Shown here piece after piece: positions 1-11,416 of a stretch of DNA of 64,000 nt. This DNA is from Doryteuthis pealeii (lineage: Eukaryota; Mollusca; Cephalopoda; Myopsida; Loliginidae). The translations under genes and the position numbers were made by a program. The stretch's first letter is position 1; every line of letters begins with the position of its first letter. The notes under the pieces were generated by a model that saw nothing but the letters and a program-made list of their open reading frames with translations, ran no database searches and was not told the origin of the DNA. The stretch lies in the NCBI GenBank assembly GCA_023376005.1, contig CM042151.1:76230446-76294445 (forward strand), given 5' to 3'.

Positions 1-984
1 CTCATATGCCATAAATGCCTCATGCATGTATGTATTTGACATTTTTCAAAAAATTCTTTCCATGTCAACTTATTAATACACTTAGTGTATTTATTTTTTG
101 CAGTAAATAAATGAATACATTAAAAATGCAATTTCTGAAACTTTATGCTGATCCACAAATCAAAAAGAAAAAAAAGAATCCCAAAACAATTCATCTTCTA
201 GAAATTGTATTTGCACATGTTTCTTCATAATTCAACTTGATAAAGAAATATACAGTTACAATCCATACAATATCTGACTCTCTAACTCTATCTCTCCATA
301 TATTATTTGTGCCTATTGTTGCCTATTTCTCACTGTCCTTAATGGTCAATGTAAAACTTGGGATTTTACTGATGTTTCAAAACAAACCAAGATATATATA
401 TATATATATATATCAGTTTGTTCCTTTATTTATTTTCTATCTTTCTATGACAGTTTGTTCCTTTTTGTCTATCTATTGCAGTTTATTCAGTCTGTTCATT
501 TTCATCTGAGGAGGCTGCTCATTTCTATCTATCTATCTATCTCAGTCTTTTGATATCTATATGTCACAATCTGTTCATATCTATCAAATTCTGTTCATTT
601 CTATTTATCTAGCCGAGGAGGCTAGTAAAGCAAAATCTTCCACCTGTATATTCAACTCTGGCCTAAGCTAAACTTAGTGAATATATTTAAAGATAAATAT
701 GATTTCCAGTCTGAAACCTCTACTCTCTAACTTATGGTTAAGTCAGCATCAAACAGTGAAAGCCTTGTGCCAAACTATGCAAAGGGTTATACAATTATAT
801 GTGGTTATATCCATTTGTGCTCTGCGGTAATGTCTATATCCTATGTCCGTTACCAAAATGACATTTCCTGCCCAGAACTGATTATATCCTACCTATTCCT
901 TATAGCATTCAGCATTATTTCTGCTTCAGTTGTATTCTTTTTAAGGGGGGGGGCACTTAGTATGTTTTTACCCAACCCCTTTTG
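1..984. other. AT-rich sequence with simple repeats, no gene
   Basis: No supported gene. It holds a TA run near 391-412 and a degenerate minisatellite at about 412-615 built from cagt-ctgttcatttctatct-like units with a CTAT run at 525-545. The short ORFs here are low complexity. Confidence 0.6.
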
Positions 985-1239
985 CCAAGAGCAGGATGTG
1001 ACACATCAATATTTAAGCAGAGTACAGCTGGTTTGAATTTAGGGTTTTCCTTCTCCTATACTGGTTGCTAAACAACATAGTCTGCCCTACCATTTACCCT
1101 TAGTTGGAGGGAGAACAGATGGATTCATGCCTTTCCCAAAGGCATTAATGTGAAGGGAAACACTAACAGCCTTATCCAGGATTTGAACCTGGGTTGCCAT
1201 TTCCATTTCCTACATGGATAAGCATGTGCTCCCCTTAAT
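985..1239 (-). repeat. tRNA-derived SINE (family SINE2)
   Basis: Read on the minus strand this matches the better copies at 28726-29043 and 55850-56145. A pol III box B (GTTCAAATCC) lies just inside the head, followed by the conserved body and the tail containing TGTGTCACATCCTGCTC. The head is degraded. Retroposed, not a functional tRNA. Confidence 0.8.
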
Positions 1240-1354
1240 AACTTTGAAAGCCTGATAACATTTGGTGATAGTAACAGGACAAGTATTTTTGTTCAGTGAA
1301 TGAAGTTGCCTACAAAGTGCTAAAGGTTAACCAGTATAATCTTTTTTTTTTTTT

Positions 1355-2060
1355 GCGGGCACCATATATTTTCCCAGGTTAAAAGGTAGGCAATTAAATT
1401 TGGATAAAGAAGACAACAAACAAATAAAGATAAAAACATATATTCACAAGGTACAAAATTGCAAACTTAATGGCGTTTGCTGCCAGACTTATCTGCTGAG
1501 GGTTAGAAGGTATTGGGAGCATCTGAAATAGACATCTGGTATCTGCTTAACACTAAAAGTAACTTAGTCATGGAATTCAATTTAGGTGCCAATACCTTAT
1601 ATTGGCGATTCGCCCTCTGGTGACACGGGCAGATAATTTATCTAATTTTTCTAAGAGACTGGATTTACGTCTTGCTACCATGTGCTCTACAGTACAAGTA
1701 ACTAGTCATGGAATTCAATTTGGGTGACAATCTATGATATTGTCTGATTTGGCCCCTGATTTTTGTTGGGCACCATATATTTTCCCAGGTTAAAAGGTAG
1801 GCAATTAAATTCGAATAAAGATAAAAAAACATATATTCAGAAAGGTACAAAATTGCAAACTTAATGGCGTTTGCTGCAAGACTTATCTGCTGAGTTCCTT
1901 TAAGTTTTGAGAGAGAATGGATTTATGTCTTTCTGTCAGGCGCTCAACACTATAAGTGAACTAGACAAGGATTCAATTTGGACACTCATCTATGGTATTG
2001 GCTGATTCACCCCCTGGTACCAAGGGCAGATAATCTATCCCTAATTTTTCCAATACCAGT
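1355..2060 (+). repeat. Tandem pair of a 0.4-kb interspersed repeat (Rep-E)
   Basis: The segment starting CACCATATATTTTCCCAGG recurs about 410 bp further on (about 1361 and 1771). Both copies share a block from the gcaattaaatt motif to the GGCAGATAAT-containing end. A diverged third copy is at 21925-22380. It may be an LTR or an unclassified retroposon: no coding sequence or clear termini were seen. Confidence 0.6.
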
Positions 2061-2311
2061 TCAGACAACATAACCAATTTTGTATGTTATCATTTGATAC
2101 AGTTTCTTGTCAGAGGATGTTCGCATGTGTCTTTTTAAATCTGAAAACCAGCCACGTTAAATGCATATGATATTGTTTTATTGTCTTTATTTTACATTAA
2201 TGGCAATGATGTTGTGTCCCTGAAACCATACCTGATCATAATCATTTTATATTGACGGCTTTTGTATAGGAATTGCTTTTGTTATATAACGGAATAGTTA
2301 TAGGATTATAT

Positions 2312-2527
2312 TAATTATTATATATGCATGTATATGTACAAATACAACATGCATATATACATATGCACATCTATGAATGTATATGCAATGACACTGATGT
2401 ATGTATGTATGTATATATATATATATACATATATATACACATCAGTGTCATTGCATATACATTCATAGATGTGCATATGTATATATGCATGTTGTATTTG
2501 TACATATACATGCATATATAATAATTA
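2312..2527. repeat. Perfect palindrome, 89-bp arms, 38-nt spacer
   Basis: The arms 2312-2400 and 2439-2527 are exact reverse complements over 89 bp. The spacer 2401-2438 is itself TA-rich and nearly self-complementary. Apparent ORFs on the two strands are mirror images produced by the palindrome. It could be a recent foldback MITE or hairpin-derived duplication, or a foldback sequencing artefact. Confidence 0.9.
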
Positions 2528-2650
2528 GTGTATATATATATATATATATATATAGTCATCCATGGATATGTGTTTTGACTTATCACGTCTCTTCAGTGTA
2601 GCTAGTCATTTGTAAGCTACCTACAGCTGTCGGACAGCTTAACCACTAGG

Positions 2651-2652
<2 letters not shown>

Positions 2653-2706
<54 letters not shown>
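2653..2706. repeat. (TA)n microsatellite
   Basis: About 27 uninterrupted TA units. Similar runs occur throughout the window: 3096-3122, 5281-5325, 13602-13631, 28724-28760, 54342-54379, 58601-58640, 59334-59378, 60157-60191 and 60713-60777. Confidence 0.95.
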
Positions 2707-2709
<3 letters not shown>

Positions 2710-3091
2710 CCTGTGTTGTAACTTTATGAATTGTGTATAAAATGAACAGGATAGTAATAAACTTATTTAAACAAAAAAGAGAAAAACAAACTTCACTTAC
2801 AAATCCCTTTTTTCTTTTATTTCTTTTTATTTAGTGATGTTTTGTATCTGTATCTATGAATACAGCATCTCAAAAATAAACAAAGAAACATTGATTCACC
2901 AACCTTGCAGCAACATGGATTCAATTTAATGTGTCTTAAATTGCTTTGAATTTAATCTGAAAGGAAATGGAGATCCACACACTTTACAAGACTATGGCTT
3001 CTTGCAAGTTTTCAAACTTGTTAGATTTTCTTTTTCAAATGCAGATATGCAATCTTTAAATCTGATGAAAACAGATTTTCATTTTTTTTTA

Positions 3092-3120
<29 letters not shown>

Positions 3121-3127
<7 letters not shown>

Positions 3128-3754
3128 ATAATGGAGATTGTGTGTTTTTCTGTCTGTAACCGAAACTATATTACTACTCAAGTAACAATTCCCTTTGTTA
3201 TTTACGTCACATTCTCTATGATTTTATTTTCATTTAAACCTCAATTATTAATAAAATTGTTTTTAGATTATTAATACTGTTGACCATATCTACATACTAA
3301 CAATATGCAGTTGTATTTATATATACAACAAAATAGCGGTTTGTAGTGTGAATGGGAAAGTTAATTTGCATATTGATATTAAAAATTTGATTTTGATAAA
3401 TATATGCTTAGTATTATTGATTTCTAATTTTTTGGTTTTATCTTAATGAATATGAGCAAAAATCTCTTCAATAAATCTTAAAAGAAATCCCTTAACAAGA
3501 GGAAATAACTAATATTATTCTTTACTTCCTATTTTAACTAAAGAGTTAAATTAGGAAAATTTAACAATGAAAGACGGGAGTAAGGGAAAATGATGGAATA
3601 GTTTCAAAGCTGTTCTATTTTTCAATCTTACTCCCTCTGTTCCAAATCTTTTTATCTACATTCTTATTCAGTTTCATTAGCCTTTCTAATTTAATGATAT
3701 TTTATTATATTAAAACTTAAATACTTGCACCCGGAGGGTGCATATATTTGCTAG
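3121..3754 (+). mobile_element. Non-autonomous Helitron with canonical 3' end
   Basis: The 3' end has a perfect 6-bp GC hairpin (GCACCC 3727-3732, loop GGA, GGGTGC 3736-3741), nine nucleotides, then CTAG (3751-3754) followed by T. This is the Helitron terminal signature. The 5' end (tattattataatggagatt) matches the 5' ends of minus-strand relatives at 51325-51716 and 31640-32050. The expected initial TC has been lost in a TA run. No Rep/helicase coding sequence, so it would need a helper element. Confidence 0.75.
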
Positions 3755-3790
3755 TATATATAAATATTTATAAGAATTTTTTTTCTTTTG

Positions 3791-3833
<43 letters not shown>

Positions 3834-3960
3834 ATAAGAATTTTTTTTTTTTGTTTAGTATGTATATATATATATATATATATATATTTATAAGAATTTT
3901 TTTCTTTTGTTTAATATATATATATATATATATATATTTATAAGAATTTTTTTTCTTTTG

Positions 3961-3998
<38 letters not shown>

Positions 3999-4013
3999 GA
4001 ATTTTTTTCTTTG

Positions 4014-4062
<49 letters not shown>

Positions 4063-4078
4063 TAGAATTTTTTCTTTG

Positions 4079-4114
<36 letters not shown>

Positions 4115-4192
4115 TTTATAAGAATTTTTTTTCTTTTGTTTAATATATATATATATATATATATATAATATTTATAAGAATTTTTTTTCTTT

Positions 4193-4235
<43 letters not shown>

Positions 4236-4377
4236 AGAATTTTTTTCTTTTGCTTAATATATATATATTATAAGAATTTTTTCTTTTGTTTAATATATAT
4301 ATATATATATATATTTATAAGAATTTTTTTTTTGCTTAATATATATATATTTATAAGAATTTTTTTTCTTTTGTTTA

Positions 4378-4410
<33 letters not shown>

Positions 4411-4496
4411 TATATATAGAATTTTTTCTTTTGTTTAATATATATATATATTATATATATATATATATATTATATATAGAATTTTTCTTTTGTTAT

Positions 4497-4530
<34 letters not shown>

Positions 4531-4703
4531 AGAATTTTTTTCTTTTTTATATTATATATATATATTATATATATATAGTTTTAATTAATATATATATATA
4601 TAATATATAAGAATTTTTTTTCTTTAATATATATATATATATAAGAATTTTTTTCTTTTGTTTAATATATATAAGAATTTTCCTTTCTTTGCTTTATATA
4701 TAT
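3755..4703 (+). repeat. Minisatellite of TA runs plus a T-rich spacer, about 18 copies
   Basis: Units are a variable (TA)n run followed by TTTATAAGAATTTTTTTTCT and then TTGTTTAA. About 18 copies can be counted from 3765 to 4690, with unit lengths about 35-75 bp set mainly by the TA run. It starts directly after the Helitron CTAG end and stops at the mariner end. One related motif (ataagaattt) resumes beyond the mariner at 5324. Confidence 0.9.
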
Positions 4704-4704
4704 A

Positions 4705-5275
4705 CAGGGTGTCCCAGAAGTCACGTACCATGTATGAAAATACATATAAAAAGTATAAAAAGACATGAATATCAATTTTATTCATCATAATCATAATAGA
4801 TGCTCAAATTGTTCACCCTCTCCATTGATACAAGCATCAATTCTCAAGATGCACTTTGTATGGATGAAATTTCTGTGTCTTAAGAATACGATGTACTGAT
4901 GATTTTCTAATCGTAAGCTACTGGCTTATTTTCCTTACTGATTTCACAGGGCTTCTAGCAACATTCGCCAAAACCATAGTTGATGTTGCTTCATCAGTTG
5001 CACTCTTTCGTCGACCACATCTCTCGCGGTCAGCAACTGAGTCAGTTTCTTGGAAACGTTTTATCAAACGGCAGACAGTGGTATGGTTCAATGGTTTTTC
5101 TCGCTCGGGATGAGTGCTGTTGAATTCTTCAGCTACAGAGCGGTATGTAGCCCCATCTCTTCCAAACATAAAATCCAATTTAACTCTTTCTTGTATTGTT
5201 AATTTCTCACCCATATCCAATAAAATCTGGAAAAAAAACCAAACAAATTATATGGTGTGCAACTTCTGGGATACC

Positions 5276-5278
<3 letters not shown>
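4705..5278 (-). mobile_element. mariner-type element, internal-deletion derivative
   Basis: The terminal inverted repeats are CAGGGTGTCCCAGAAGT (4705-4721) and its complement with one mismatch (5262-5278). The element sits in a TA run, so the TA target duplication cannot be resolved on both sides. Inside are the N-terminal helix-turn-helix region of a transposase and a short piece of its C-terminal end. The catalytic centre is missing, so it can only move in trans. Confidence 0.85.
4797..5220 (-). pseudogene. Transposase relic (helix-turn-helix domain, Tc1/mariner-like)
   Basis: An open frame of 100 codons from 5220 encodes a paired-type DNA-binding domain (ERVKLDFMFGRDGATYRSVA, then TTVCRLIKRFQETDSV) ending at a TAG at 4918-4920. 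The same frame continues beyond the stop with SSVHRILKTQKFHPYK, so the stop interrupts the second helix-turn-helix. The sequence then jumps in another frame to a C-terminal end, INGEGEQFEHLL plus stop. The catalytic acidic residues are absent. No active transposase is encoded. Confidence 0.8.
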
Positions 5279-5328
<50 letters not shown>

Positions 5329-5434
5329 AATTTACACCAAGCAAATAATTATTATTTAAAAAACAAATATTATTCAGCATTTTTTTTTCTTTTTACATGA
5401 TTAATTTCCTTATCTGAAATTATATTTTTAAAAA

Positions 5435-5690
5435 TGGCTGTTTTAGCTCATTTGGTAGAGGGTCCACCTAGGAACCATAAATTCTCCTGGGTTTGATACC
5501 AGCACTCACCACCGCATGAAACTGTGCAGTAAAGTGGAAAGCTGATGGTAGTTGTGGTGCTCCACCTTGGATGCCAAAAAAATCTGCCTGGTCTTAGTGT
5601 GAGCGAAAAGGGGATAGACTCCCTTGCTGTCTGTCTGATATCGATAATAGGCCACTCTGTGGACTTTACTTTTACTATACATGTAAAATG
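5435..5690 (+). repeat. tRNA-derived SINE (family SINE1)
   Basis: The head carries box A-like TTAGCTCATTTGG and box B-like GTTTGATAC. The body carries the conserved GGTGCTCCACCTTGGATG and AAAAGGGGATAGACTCCC motifs shared with copies at 37390, 44978, 38385, 23545 and, inverted, 22613, 28141, 54800 and 63270. Confidence 0.85.
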
Positions 5691-5865
5691 TTGTAATTTG
5701 ACAGTTGAAATTGATTTCTTAATGATCAAAATAAAAAGAAAGTACCCTAAATTTTTTCTGTTGTTGTTGTCTTTATGTCATGTCATTTTTATTTACATTT
5801 TGTTTGTCTCTTTTTGTTTCATATCCATTCACCAAATTCTTAAATATCTTAACACCCCTAAATAT

Positions 5866-6304
5866 TGTTACATAATTATTAGATTCCTAATACTTATGTA
5901 TAGTAGTGTAGAAACCAAAATGGCCGTTATAAGTTGCAGCCGGCAGCCTTGAAGGATTGAATGACAAGGCTTGGCCTCATCCTGATCCTTCCAGTGGATA
6001 CCGTGAGAATCGGTGGAGAAGACCCTCTTCCGGTTTAGATTAGAGAGAGTTTTAGTCAGATCGGCCAAAATTACGACGGTGGTAAGTCATGTTATGCCGA
6101 CTCAATCTGCGCAGGTAGTCTGGTGGGGATTTCAGAATAAAATATGATCTAAGTTAAATCGAAGTCTTGTGTTATTATCTAAAAACTACCAATGACACGG
6201 GGCTTCTGATAAAGAGAAACCCCCAATGGAAGACCAGACACAAAGTCCACAAGATGAAGTCCAGACACTAGAAAAATAGAAGTAAAGAAAGAGAGTATAT
6301 AACA
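5866..6304 (+). mobile_element. Solo LTR, TSD ATAT
   Basis: It begins TGTTACAT and ends TATAACA (5-bp inverted ends TGTTA/TAACA), flanked by direct ATAT at 5862-5865 and 6305-6308. The 3' half (aatcgaagtcttgtg, ATGACAC.GGCTTCTGATAA, ACCAGACAC) matches the LTRs at 8574 and, inverted, 15037. No internal retrotransposon sequence follows, so this is a solo LTR left by recombination. Confidence 0.85.
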
Positions 6305-6797
6305 ATATTAAGAAGATATTTTCCTTAATTTTACAGTTATATATCCTTTATCAGCCTCTGTTAAATGCTCTAGCATAAACAAGGCTACTATTCTGCTAGT
6401 ATAAGATTTTTTTCTAAGATTAACAGCAACAAATAAATGAATTAAAACTTAGTTCAATTCTAACAGTTTATTTAACAACAAAACAACGACTAACAATATA
6501 AATGTCCTTTCTATGTATTGAGTCAAGTTTGAGAGATTTACCAGCATGATGGAGAGGAACTTTGATGATATCTGATACCTATTTTATTCAATTCTTGGAT
6601 ATAAGTTCTGGTCAACTGCTTCCTGGAACTGGTCCAACCTATCTGATCTTGGTACCAAAATTTCTGTGCGCATCACATGATTGCTATGTCCAATCACAGA
6701 AAGACTCTCCCTCACTTAGCTCGACATAGAGATATAAATGTATTCTACTTACACAATACTACCAAAATGCCCTCAGTGGTTAATTTGGTGATAAATA
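6305..6797. other. Non-coding stretch, nothing recognised
   Basis: AT-rich sequence between a solo LTR and a mariner derivative. No ORF, tRNA-like head, tandem repeat or inverted repeat was recognised. Confidence 0.5.
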
Positions 6798-7326
6798 CAA
6801 GGAAGATTAAAAAATTATTGGCCCTCTTGTTTTATGGAAGCCAAGCTCATCGTTGATGATTTGATGACAGAACCATGACTAATTTGCAGCGAACGAGCTA
6901 CCTCATCGATGATAACTTGCCAGTTCACCATTTCCATCTCTCGAGCTTGCTAAATCTTCTCATCAGTGGCGGAGATTGACGGGAATCGTTCTTGTTTGTG
7001 CATCATGCTTGTCCTGTCACTTTTAAACTTTGATATCTACTCATACACACTTCTATGCAGTAGTGCACTGTTCCTGTATTGTGCTAAAAGCCTCCGGTGA
7101 ATTTCAGCCTCTGACACTCCTTCCAACTAAAGAAATCTGGTCACTTCCTTGGCGTATACTGCGAGTGGAGTAGCCATGTTTACACTGTAAAGACAGCAAG
7201 CAAAATCAAAACTTAGATCATGTGACCACAACAGTGCCAACTATAAGCATGCATGTGTAGAATGCAGTGTGACAGTGATAAAGATATATTATGGCAAAAG
7301 TGTGGATAATTTTTTATTCTCCCTCG
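6798..7326 (-). mobile_element. mariner element, deletion derivative, TA target duplication
   Basis: The ends are inverted repeats of about 22 bp with 3 mismatches (CAAGGAAGATTAAAAAATTA at 6798; complement of CGAGGGAGAATAAAAAATTA at 7326). Both are flanked by TA (6796-6797 and 7327-7328). It retains only the N-terminal DNA-binding part of a transposase. Confidence 0.85.
6835..7180 (-). pseudogene. mariner transposase N-terminal relic
   Basis: Minus-strand reading gives fragments such as LEGVSEAEIHRRLLAQYRNS, then SATDEKI, then VIIDEVARSLQISHGSV. This is the bipartite helix-turn-helix of mariner/IS630-type transposases. Stops and a missing catalytic region show it is dead. The family assignment rests on these motifs only. 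Confidence 0.75.
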
Positions 7327-7328
7327 TA

Positions 7329-8104
7329 TATCCCAGAAAAAGATACCAGGTTTTGAACAATGTATTATTGGGATTTTTATTTTTCAGCCAGTTTATGTAG
7401 CGAAATTGAAGGGCAGAACTGTGGACGAGCAGATTCCCAGCCCCCACAAACAAAGCGCATCTGGATATGTTTGGCCTCTGCGAGGGGGAGGAGTATAGCG
7501 AGTGGCCACAGATATTTGAACTCGCTACCTCCTCGTCGCTGAAATGCTGTTGGCAGTGACCAGTATGTGGACAGTATTGACACGTACTTAAAATGCTGGT
7601 GAATATTGAATTTCTAAACGGGCAATGCCAGACCAGAGTAAGAAGTCTGGATGTACATATTAAACTGTGTATTTAAGAGCCTGTTCTCTCAGACCGAGTG
7701 AGAATGATAGTAGGAGTTTTGCTGTTAAAAAGAGAGTAGTACTTTTGTGAGAGATTGTTGCAGACTAAGGACTTTGTCAGTTGGGAGAACATATAAGTCG
7801 GACTTGACTGTGCCCCCCACTGAGTTTACTTTCATCATTATATTTTGTTTGTTAGAGTTTACCAGTATAACACTTGGAGAACAAGTTTGCTATTAAATAC
7901 ACAAATGAGCTGCATGTTCTTTCAAACAAATCATGTGTAGTGAACTGGAAGTTATCACTACAGAAGTTAAAAGTCAAGTGACAAAAATAAATATCTGCGC
8001 ATGGTGGATTGCGCAGCCTGTAAAGAAAGAAAAGTTGAAATAATAAAAATATTAAATTTTCGACCAATCAGATAGGTGTGCACCTAAAAAGAAGTCTATC
8101 AAAT
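7329..8104. other. Non-coding stretch, unassigned repeat-like sequence
   Basis: A locally GC-richer block at 7395-7570 is ORF-bearing on both strands but matches no family that I recognise. The rest is ordinary AT-rich DNA. Confidence 0.4.
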
Positions 8105-8220
8105 AGCCTACCCAAAGGGTATAAATAACCAACTTTTCGGATACCAAGTCAGAAAGATCTAACTTGCCTAAGCAAATTCACGTCTGTTGAGCTTAAATGT
8201 CTGTGACAACTTGCAGTGGT
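8105..8220 (+). promoter_or_regulatory. Possible TATA-type promoter module
   Basis: GGGTATAAATAACC at about 8117-8130 is a good TATA match. It is followed by a mixed-composition stretch and lies before a tandemly duplicated segment. It could belong to an LTR or other element. No downstream gene is seen. Confidence 0.3.
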
Positions 8221-8456
8221 GTGGGTTAGTTGACTCATAGTGTTAGTAGAATGAGAACATAAGACGTATTTTAACGGAGGTACAAAATACACGTGCTTAC
8301 ACGTTGCTTTACTTCACGGAACAGAATGGTACAAGGAAACAGACAAAAGGAAAACGAAATACGTGCCAATTCTCATGGCGCCAGTGGTCGTCGCGTACTA
8401 ATGTTATCATCTAGTTCTGGTAACACGACATAGGTATTAACCTTACAAGCTGAGGG

Positions 8457-9281
8457 AACTATTTTAGTTGGTAAAATCTAACAACGTCACCCGTTTTAAG
8501 AACATTTCGCATACATGCTGAAGGTATGAACTATCGCTCTCTAAATAACCAACCCTTTCGGAGGTAAACATTATGTTACATATTAATTGGATCCCTATTA
8601 CTTTTTAAGGTAGTATAGAAATCCTTATGGCAATCAGTACAGCTGATGGCCTTGAGAGTGAGTGACAATGCTTGACCTCACTCTCACCTTGCTTTCTGGG
8701 GATAGAATCGTGAGAACGGAACCCCGATAGAAAGCCCCCCTTCCGGTTTAAGGTGGGCAACTCAGTAAGTGAGTTGCAGTAGTTAGTTGCAGTTAGTCAG
8801 TTGCAGAGTTAGAAGCTAGCAAGATGTGACTCTCCGCGCGCAGTTGTCTGGCCTGGGGATCCGGAATAAAATAACATCAAAGGTAAATCGAAGTCTTGTT
8901 GTTATTACTAAAAGCTAACAATGACACAAGGCTTCTGATAAGGAATGCTCCCCAGCAGAACCAGACACGGAATCCCCATACAAGAAGACCAGACGAGACC
9001 TGTAGAAGATATACGAGACCATTAGAAGATAGAAGAAGCAGATCCGGCCAGAAGAATAAAAGAGGTATATAACAATTAGATTTATTCAACTTATGTCTGA
9101 CTGTTGTTTCATTGACTTTGAACTATTTTAGTTGGTAAAATCTAACAACGTCACCCGTTTTAAGAACATTTCGCATACATGCTGAAGGTATGAACTATCT
9201 CTCTCTAAATAACCAACCCTTTCGGAGGTAAACATTAGATTTATTCAACTTATGTCTGACTGTTGTTTCATTGACTTTGAA
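8457..9281 (+). repeat. Tandem duplication of about 163 bp, first copy split by a solo LTR
   Basis: A segment beginning aactattttagttggtaaa occurs at 8457-8573 plus 9075-9120 and again, uninterrupted, at 9121-9281. The two differ at one base in the part compared (cgctctc versus ctctctc). The LTR 8574-9074 sits only in the first copy. Confidence 0.9.
8574..9074 (+). mobile_element. Solo LTR, TSD ATTA
   Basis: It begins TGTTACAT and ends TATAACA with ATTA on both sides (8570-8573 and 9075-9078). It contains an AATAAAA polyadenylation-like motif before the conserved aaatcgaagtcttgt segment. It is the same family as 5866-6304 but an independent insertion, as the target duplication differs. Confidence 0.9.
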
Positions 9282-11005
9282 CTTCAACCCTTTCTTTTTC
9301 ACTTGGAGATTTATAACATCTCTGCTTATATTTTACATTGAACTTTTCAAAAAGAATGTTTTTACTGAACTTTGCCCGGTATTCTGTACTACCTTTTGTA
9401 AACCTCATGTTAATACAATTTTGTTTGTTTTAATTAAGAGTTCTTTGTCTTTTATGCCATGTGCCTATAGATATAGATATATAAATATATTCTTATAGTG
9501 TGATGTGTACTTTGACTAAATAACCTACAAGGCTTTGAAAATACATCCTCTATACATGAAAGCAGCACCCTATACAAGCACAGTTGTACGGTCATTTACC
9601 TCCCAACTCATGAACCAACCAACCAAGACGAATAAGACATGTTGGATACCATTGGAAAGTAAAGAAAATATCTTAAAGTGATATTCTTTTATAAAACATT
9701 GATGAACCAGTACAGAGAAAAGTTGCAATATCAATGATAAAGAGAGTGGTAATTTTCTGACGGTTTCATTTTTTTTATGTGGACTGGCTGTCATCCCCTA
9801 TTTGACCAAATTTTCTTTGGGATACAACAAATCTAGTGCACTTTTTACTCTCTTGAAAATATTTCACCTATTTGCTATGTCAATCCCACTAGACAATTAA
9901 TAGGGTTCTCTGCAACTTAAAGAAGTTGTTGAAAATGAAAACCAGAAGCGGAAGAAGTCAAACTAAAACAAGATGGAGGATGAAGTTGTAAATTTTTTTT
10001 TTCTTTTTTTGTTTTTGTTTGTAGCTTTTGACTAAGTGAATGAATGTTATATACTGTATATACACCCTTCTGCATATAGTATACAATAGAAAGAGAGAGA
10101 CAGTGACTTAGATTTGAGAGGAGATGGTCTTACTGGGGACTCTGCTTGTTGCTTACGGCTTCTATTTCAGTCGCCATTTTCTTGTCTAGCTGACTTCTAT
10201 TTAAGGGCTGGTTTTCTTCTTCTGTTCTGAGCTGGGCATTGCTTGTTTTTAATAATTAATTAACAAGACCTCGTTTTTCTTGATCAAGTTTTTATTAGCC
10301 CATATATTATTGATTCCACTGCGGGGGATGAGATTGGACCCCAGGAGGGCCGGTGATCACGTCCGCCCTCTTTCAAAGCTGGGTCTATTCTAACTCTATC
10401 ACATGTAGGTCATGGCGTGTTTTCAAAGGATCAAGACGTCATAAACATCCCGGTAATTTTCCATAGACTTCCTGATCCCAAAGTTAACAGCCCTTAGTTT
10501 AAATTCTTAGCTGCAGGTCTGTTCACAATTCATAACCTCTCATGAATTGTAACATGAACAGATTTATGAGCCTGCAGCGAGATGTTAAATTGTTAACTTA
10601 TTTTTTTAATGTAAGATTATCCATTCATCTTAAACAGAATAATATCTATGAAATAATTATTTAAGTATTGATACTTCAGATGAAAATGACATCTGTATTG
10701 ACAATGTTCTTATAGCATATGGTTATGCCAAACACGTCTCTGAAGAGCAGTAATCTTGATCAACATGTAAATGATGTTGTTTCCTCGTTTATTTACATAC
10801 TGCAATTCAAAAATGTGCTGGGGCTTCTTTCTATATTTCCTATCTACAAGAGACTGCATCAGTTTTTCTTCCCTATTCTCACTAAAAAATTTATTTTTTT
10901 AATTTTTTTAGCAAGAAGAAAAAAAAAACAATTCACTGTGAAGAAATAAAAAGACTCTTAAAAGTTTTAATGATAATTATCAGTTTGGACTTCCAATTAA
11001 TTCCA
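9282..11005. other. Non-coding stretch with minor inverted repeats
   Basis: No convincing gene. An imperfect inverted repeat bounded by CTGCAGG/CCTGCAG lies at about 10511-10578. 10090-10440 is GC-richer but carries no ORF or repeat that I recognise. Confidence 0.45.
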
Positions 11006-11052
11006 ACAAATTATTTTCAAATAGGAATAGTTCCTATTTGAAAATAATTTGT
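11006..11052. repeat. Short perfect palindrome, 22-bp arms
   Basis: The arms 11006-11027 and 11031-11052 are exact reverse complements separated by TAG. They begin ACAAATTATTTTCAAATAGG. Confidence 0.9.
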
Positions 11053-11416
11053 TTGCACACAGTTATGTAGTTTCAAGTATTGCTATCTAATGCTGATAAT
11101 TTACACACAATTATATGTATAAGAATTAAATGTGTGATTATAACTTCTATGGCTAAAACCACTTCTTATAATACGTTAGGAGGCTTCCAAGAAACCTCTG
11201 AACGTAGGTGAATATATACACAACAAAATCCAACAAAGAGGTGCATAACAAAATACAGACTTTATTGTCTGAGCACATTTAACATCAATACAAATATAAA
11301 ACAGCTAAGACGAAGGAAGAGTCTTTGTAGATAATCTTGAAGCTACTAAATGGAGAATGGAAGAGTCACTTACTGTATAGAATATCTACCATTTAACATA
11401 TATTTTGTTCTGATTC

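Noticed and set aside
2318..2601. Four overlapping ORFs of 65-71 codons on both strands
   Set aside because: They are products of the palindrome and TA-rich codons (Tyr/Ile/His only); the two strands give the same peptide.
5545..5952. 135-codon ORF, the longest non-zinc-finger plus-strand frame
   Set aside because: It runs through a SINE and into a solo LTR; no domain.
5866..9074. Two plus-strand LTRs as the ends of one full retrotransposon
   Set aside because: The target duplications differ (ATAT versus ATTA) and the DNA between them has no gag-pol and includes an unrelated mariner.
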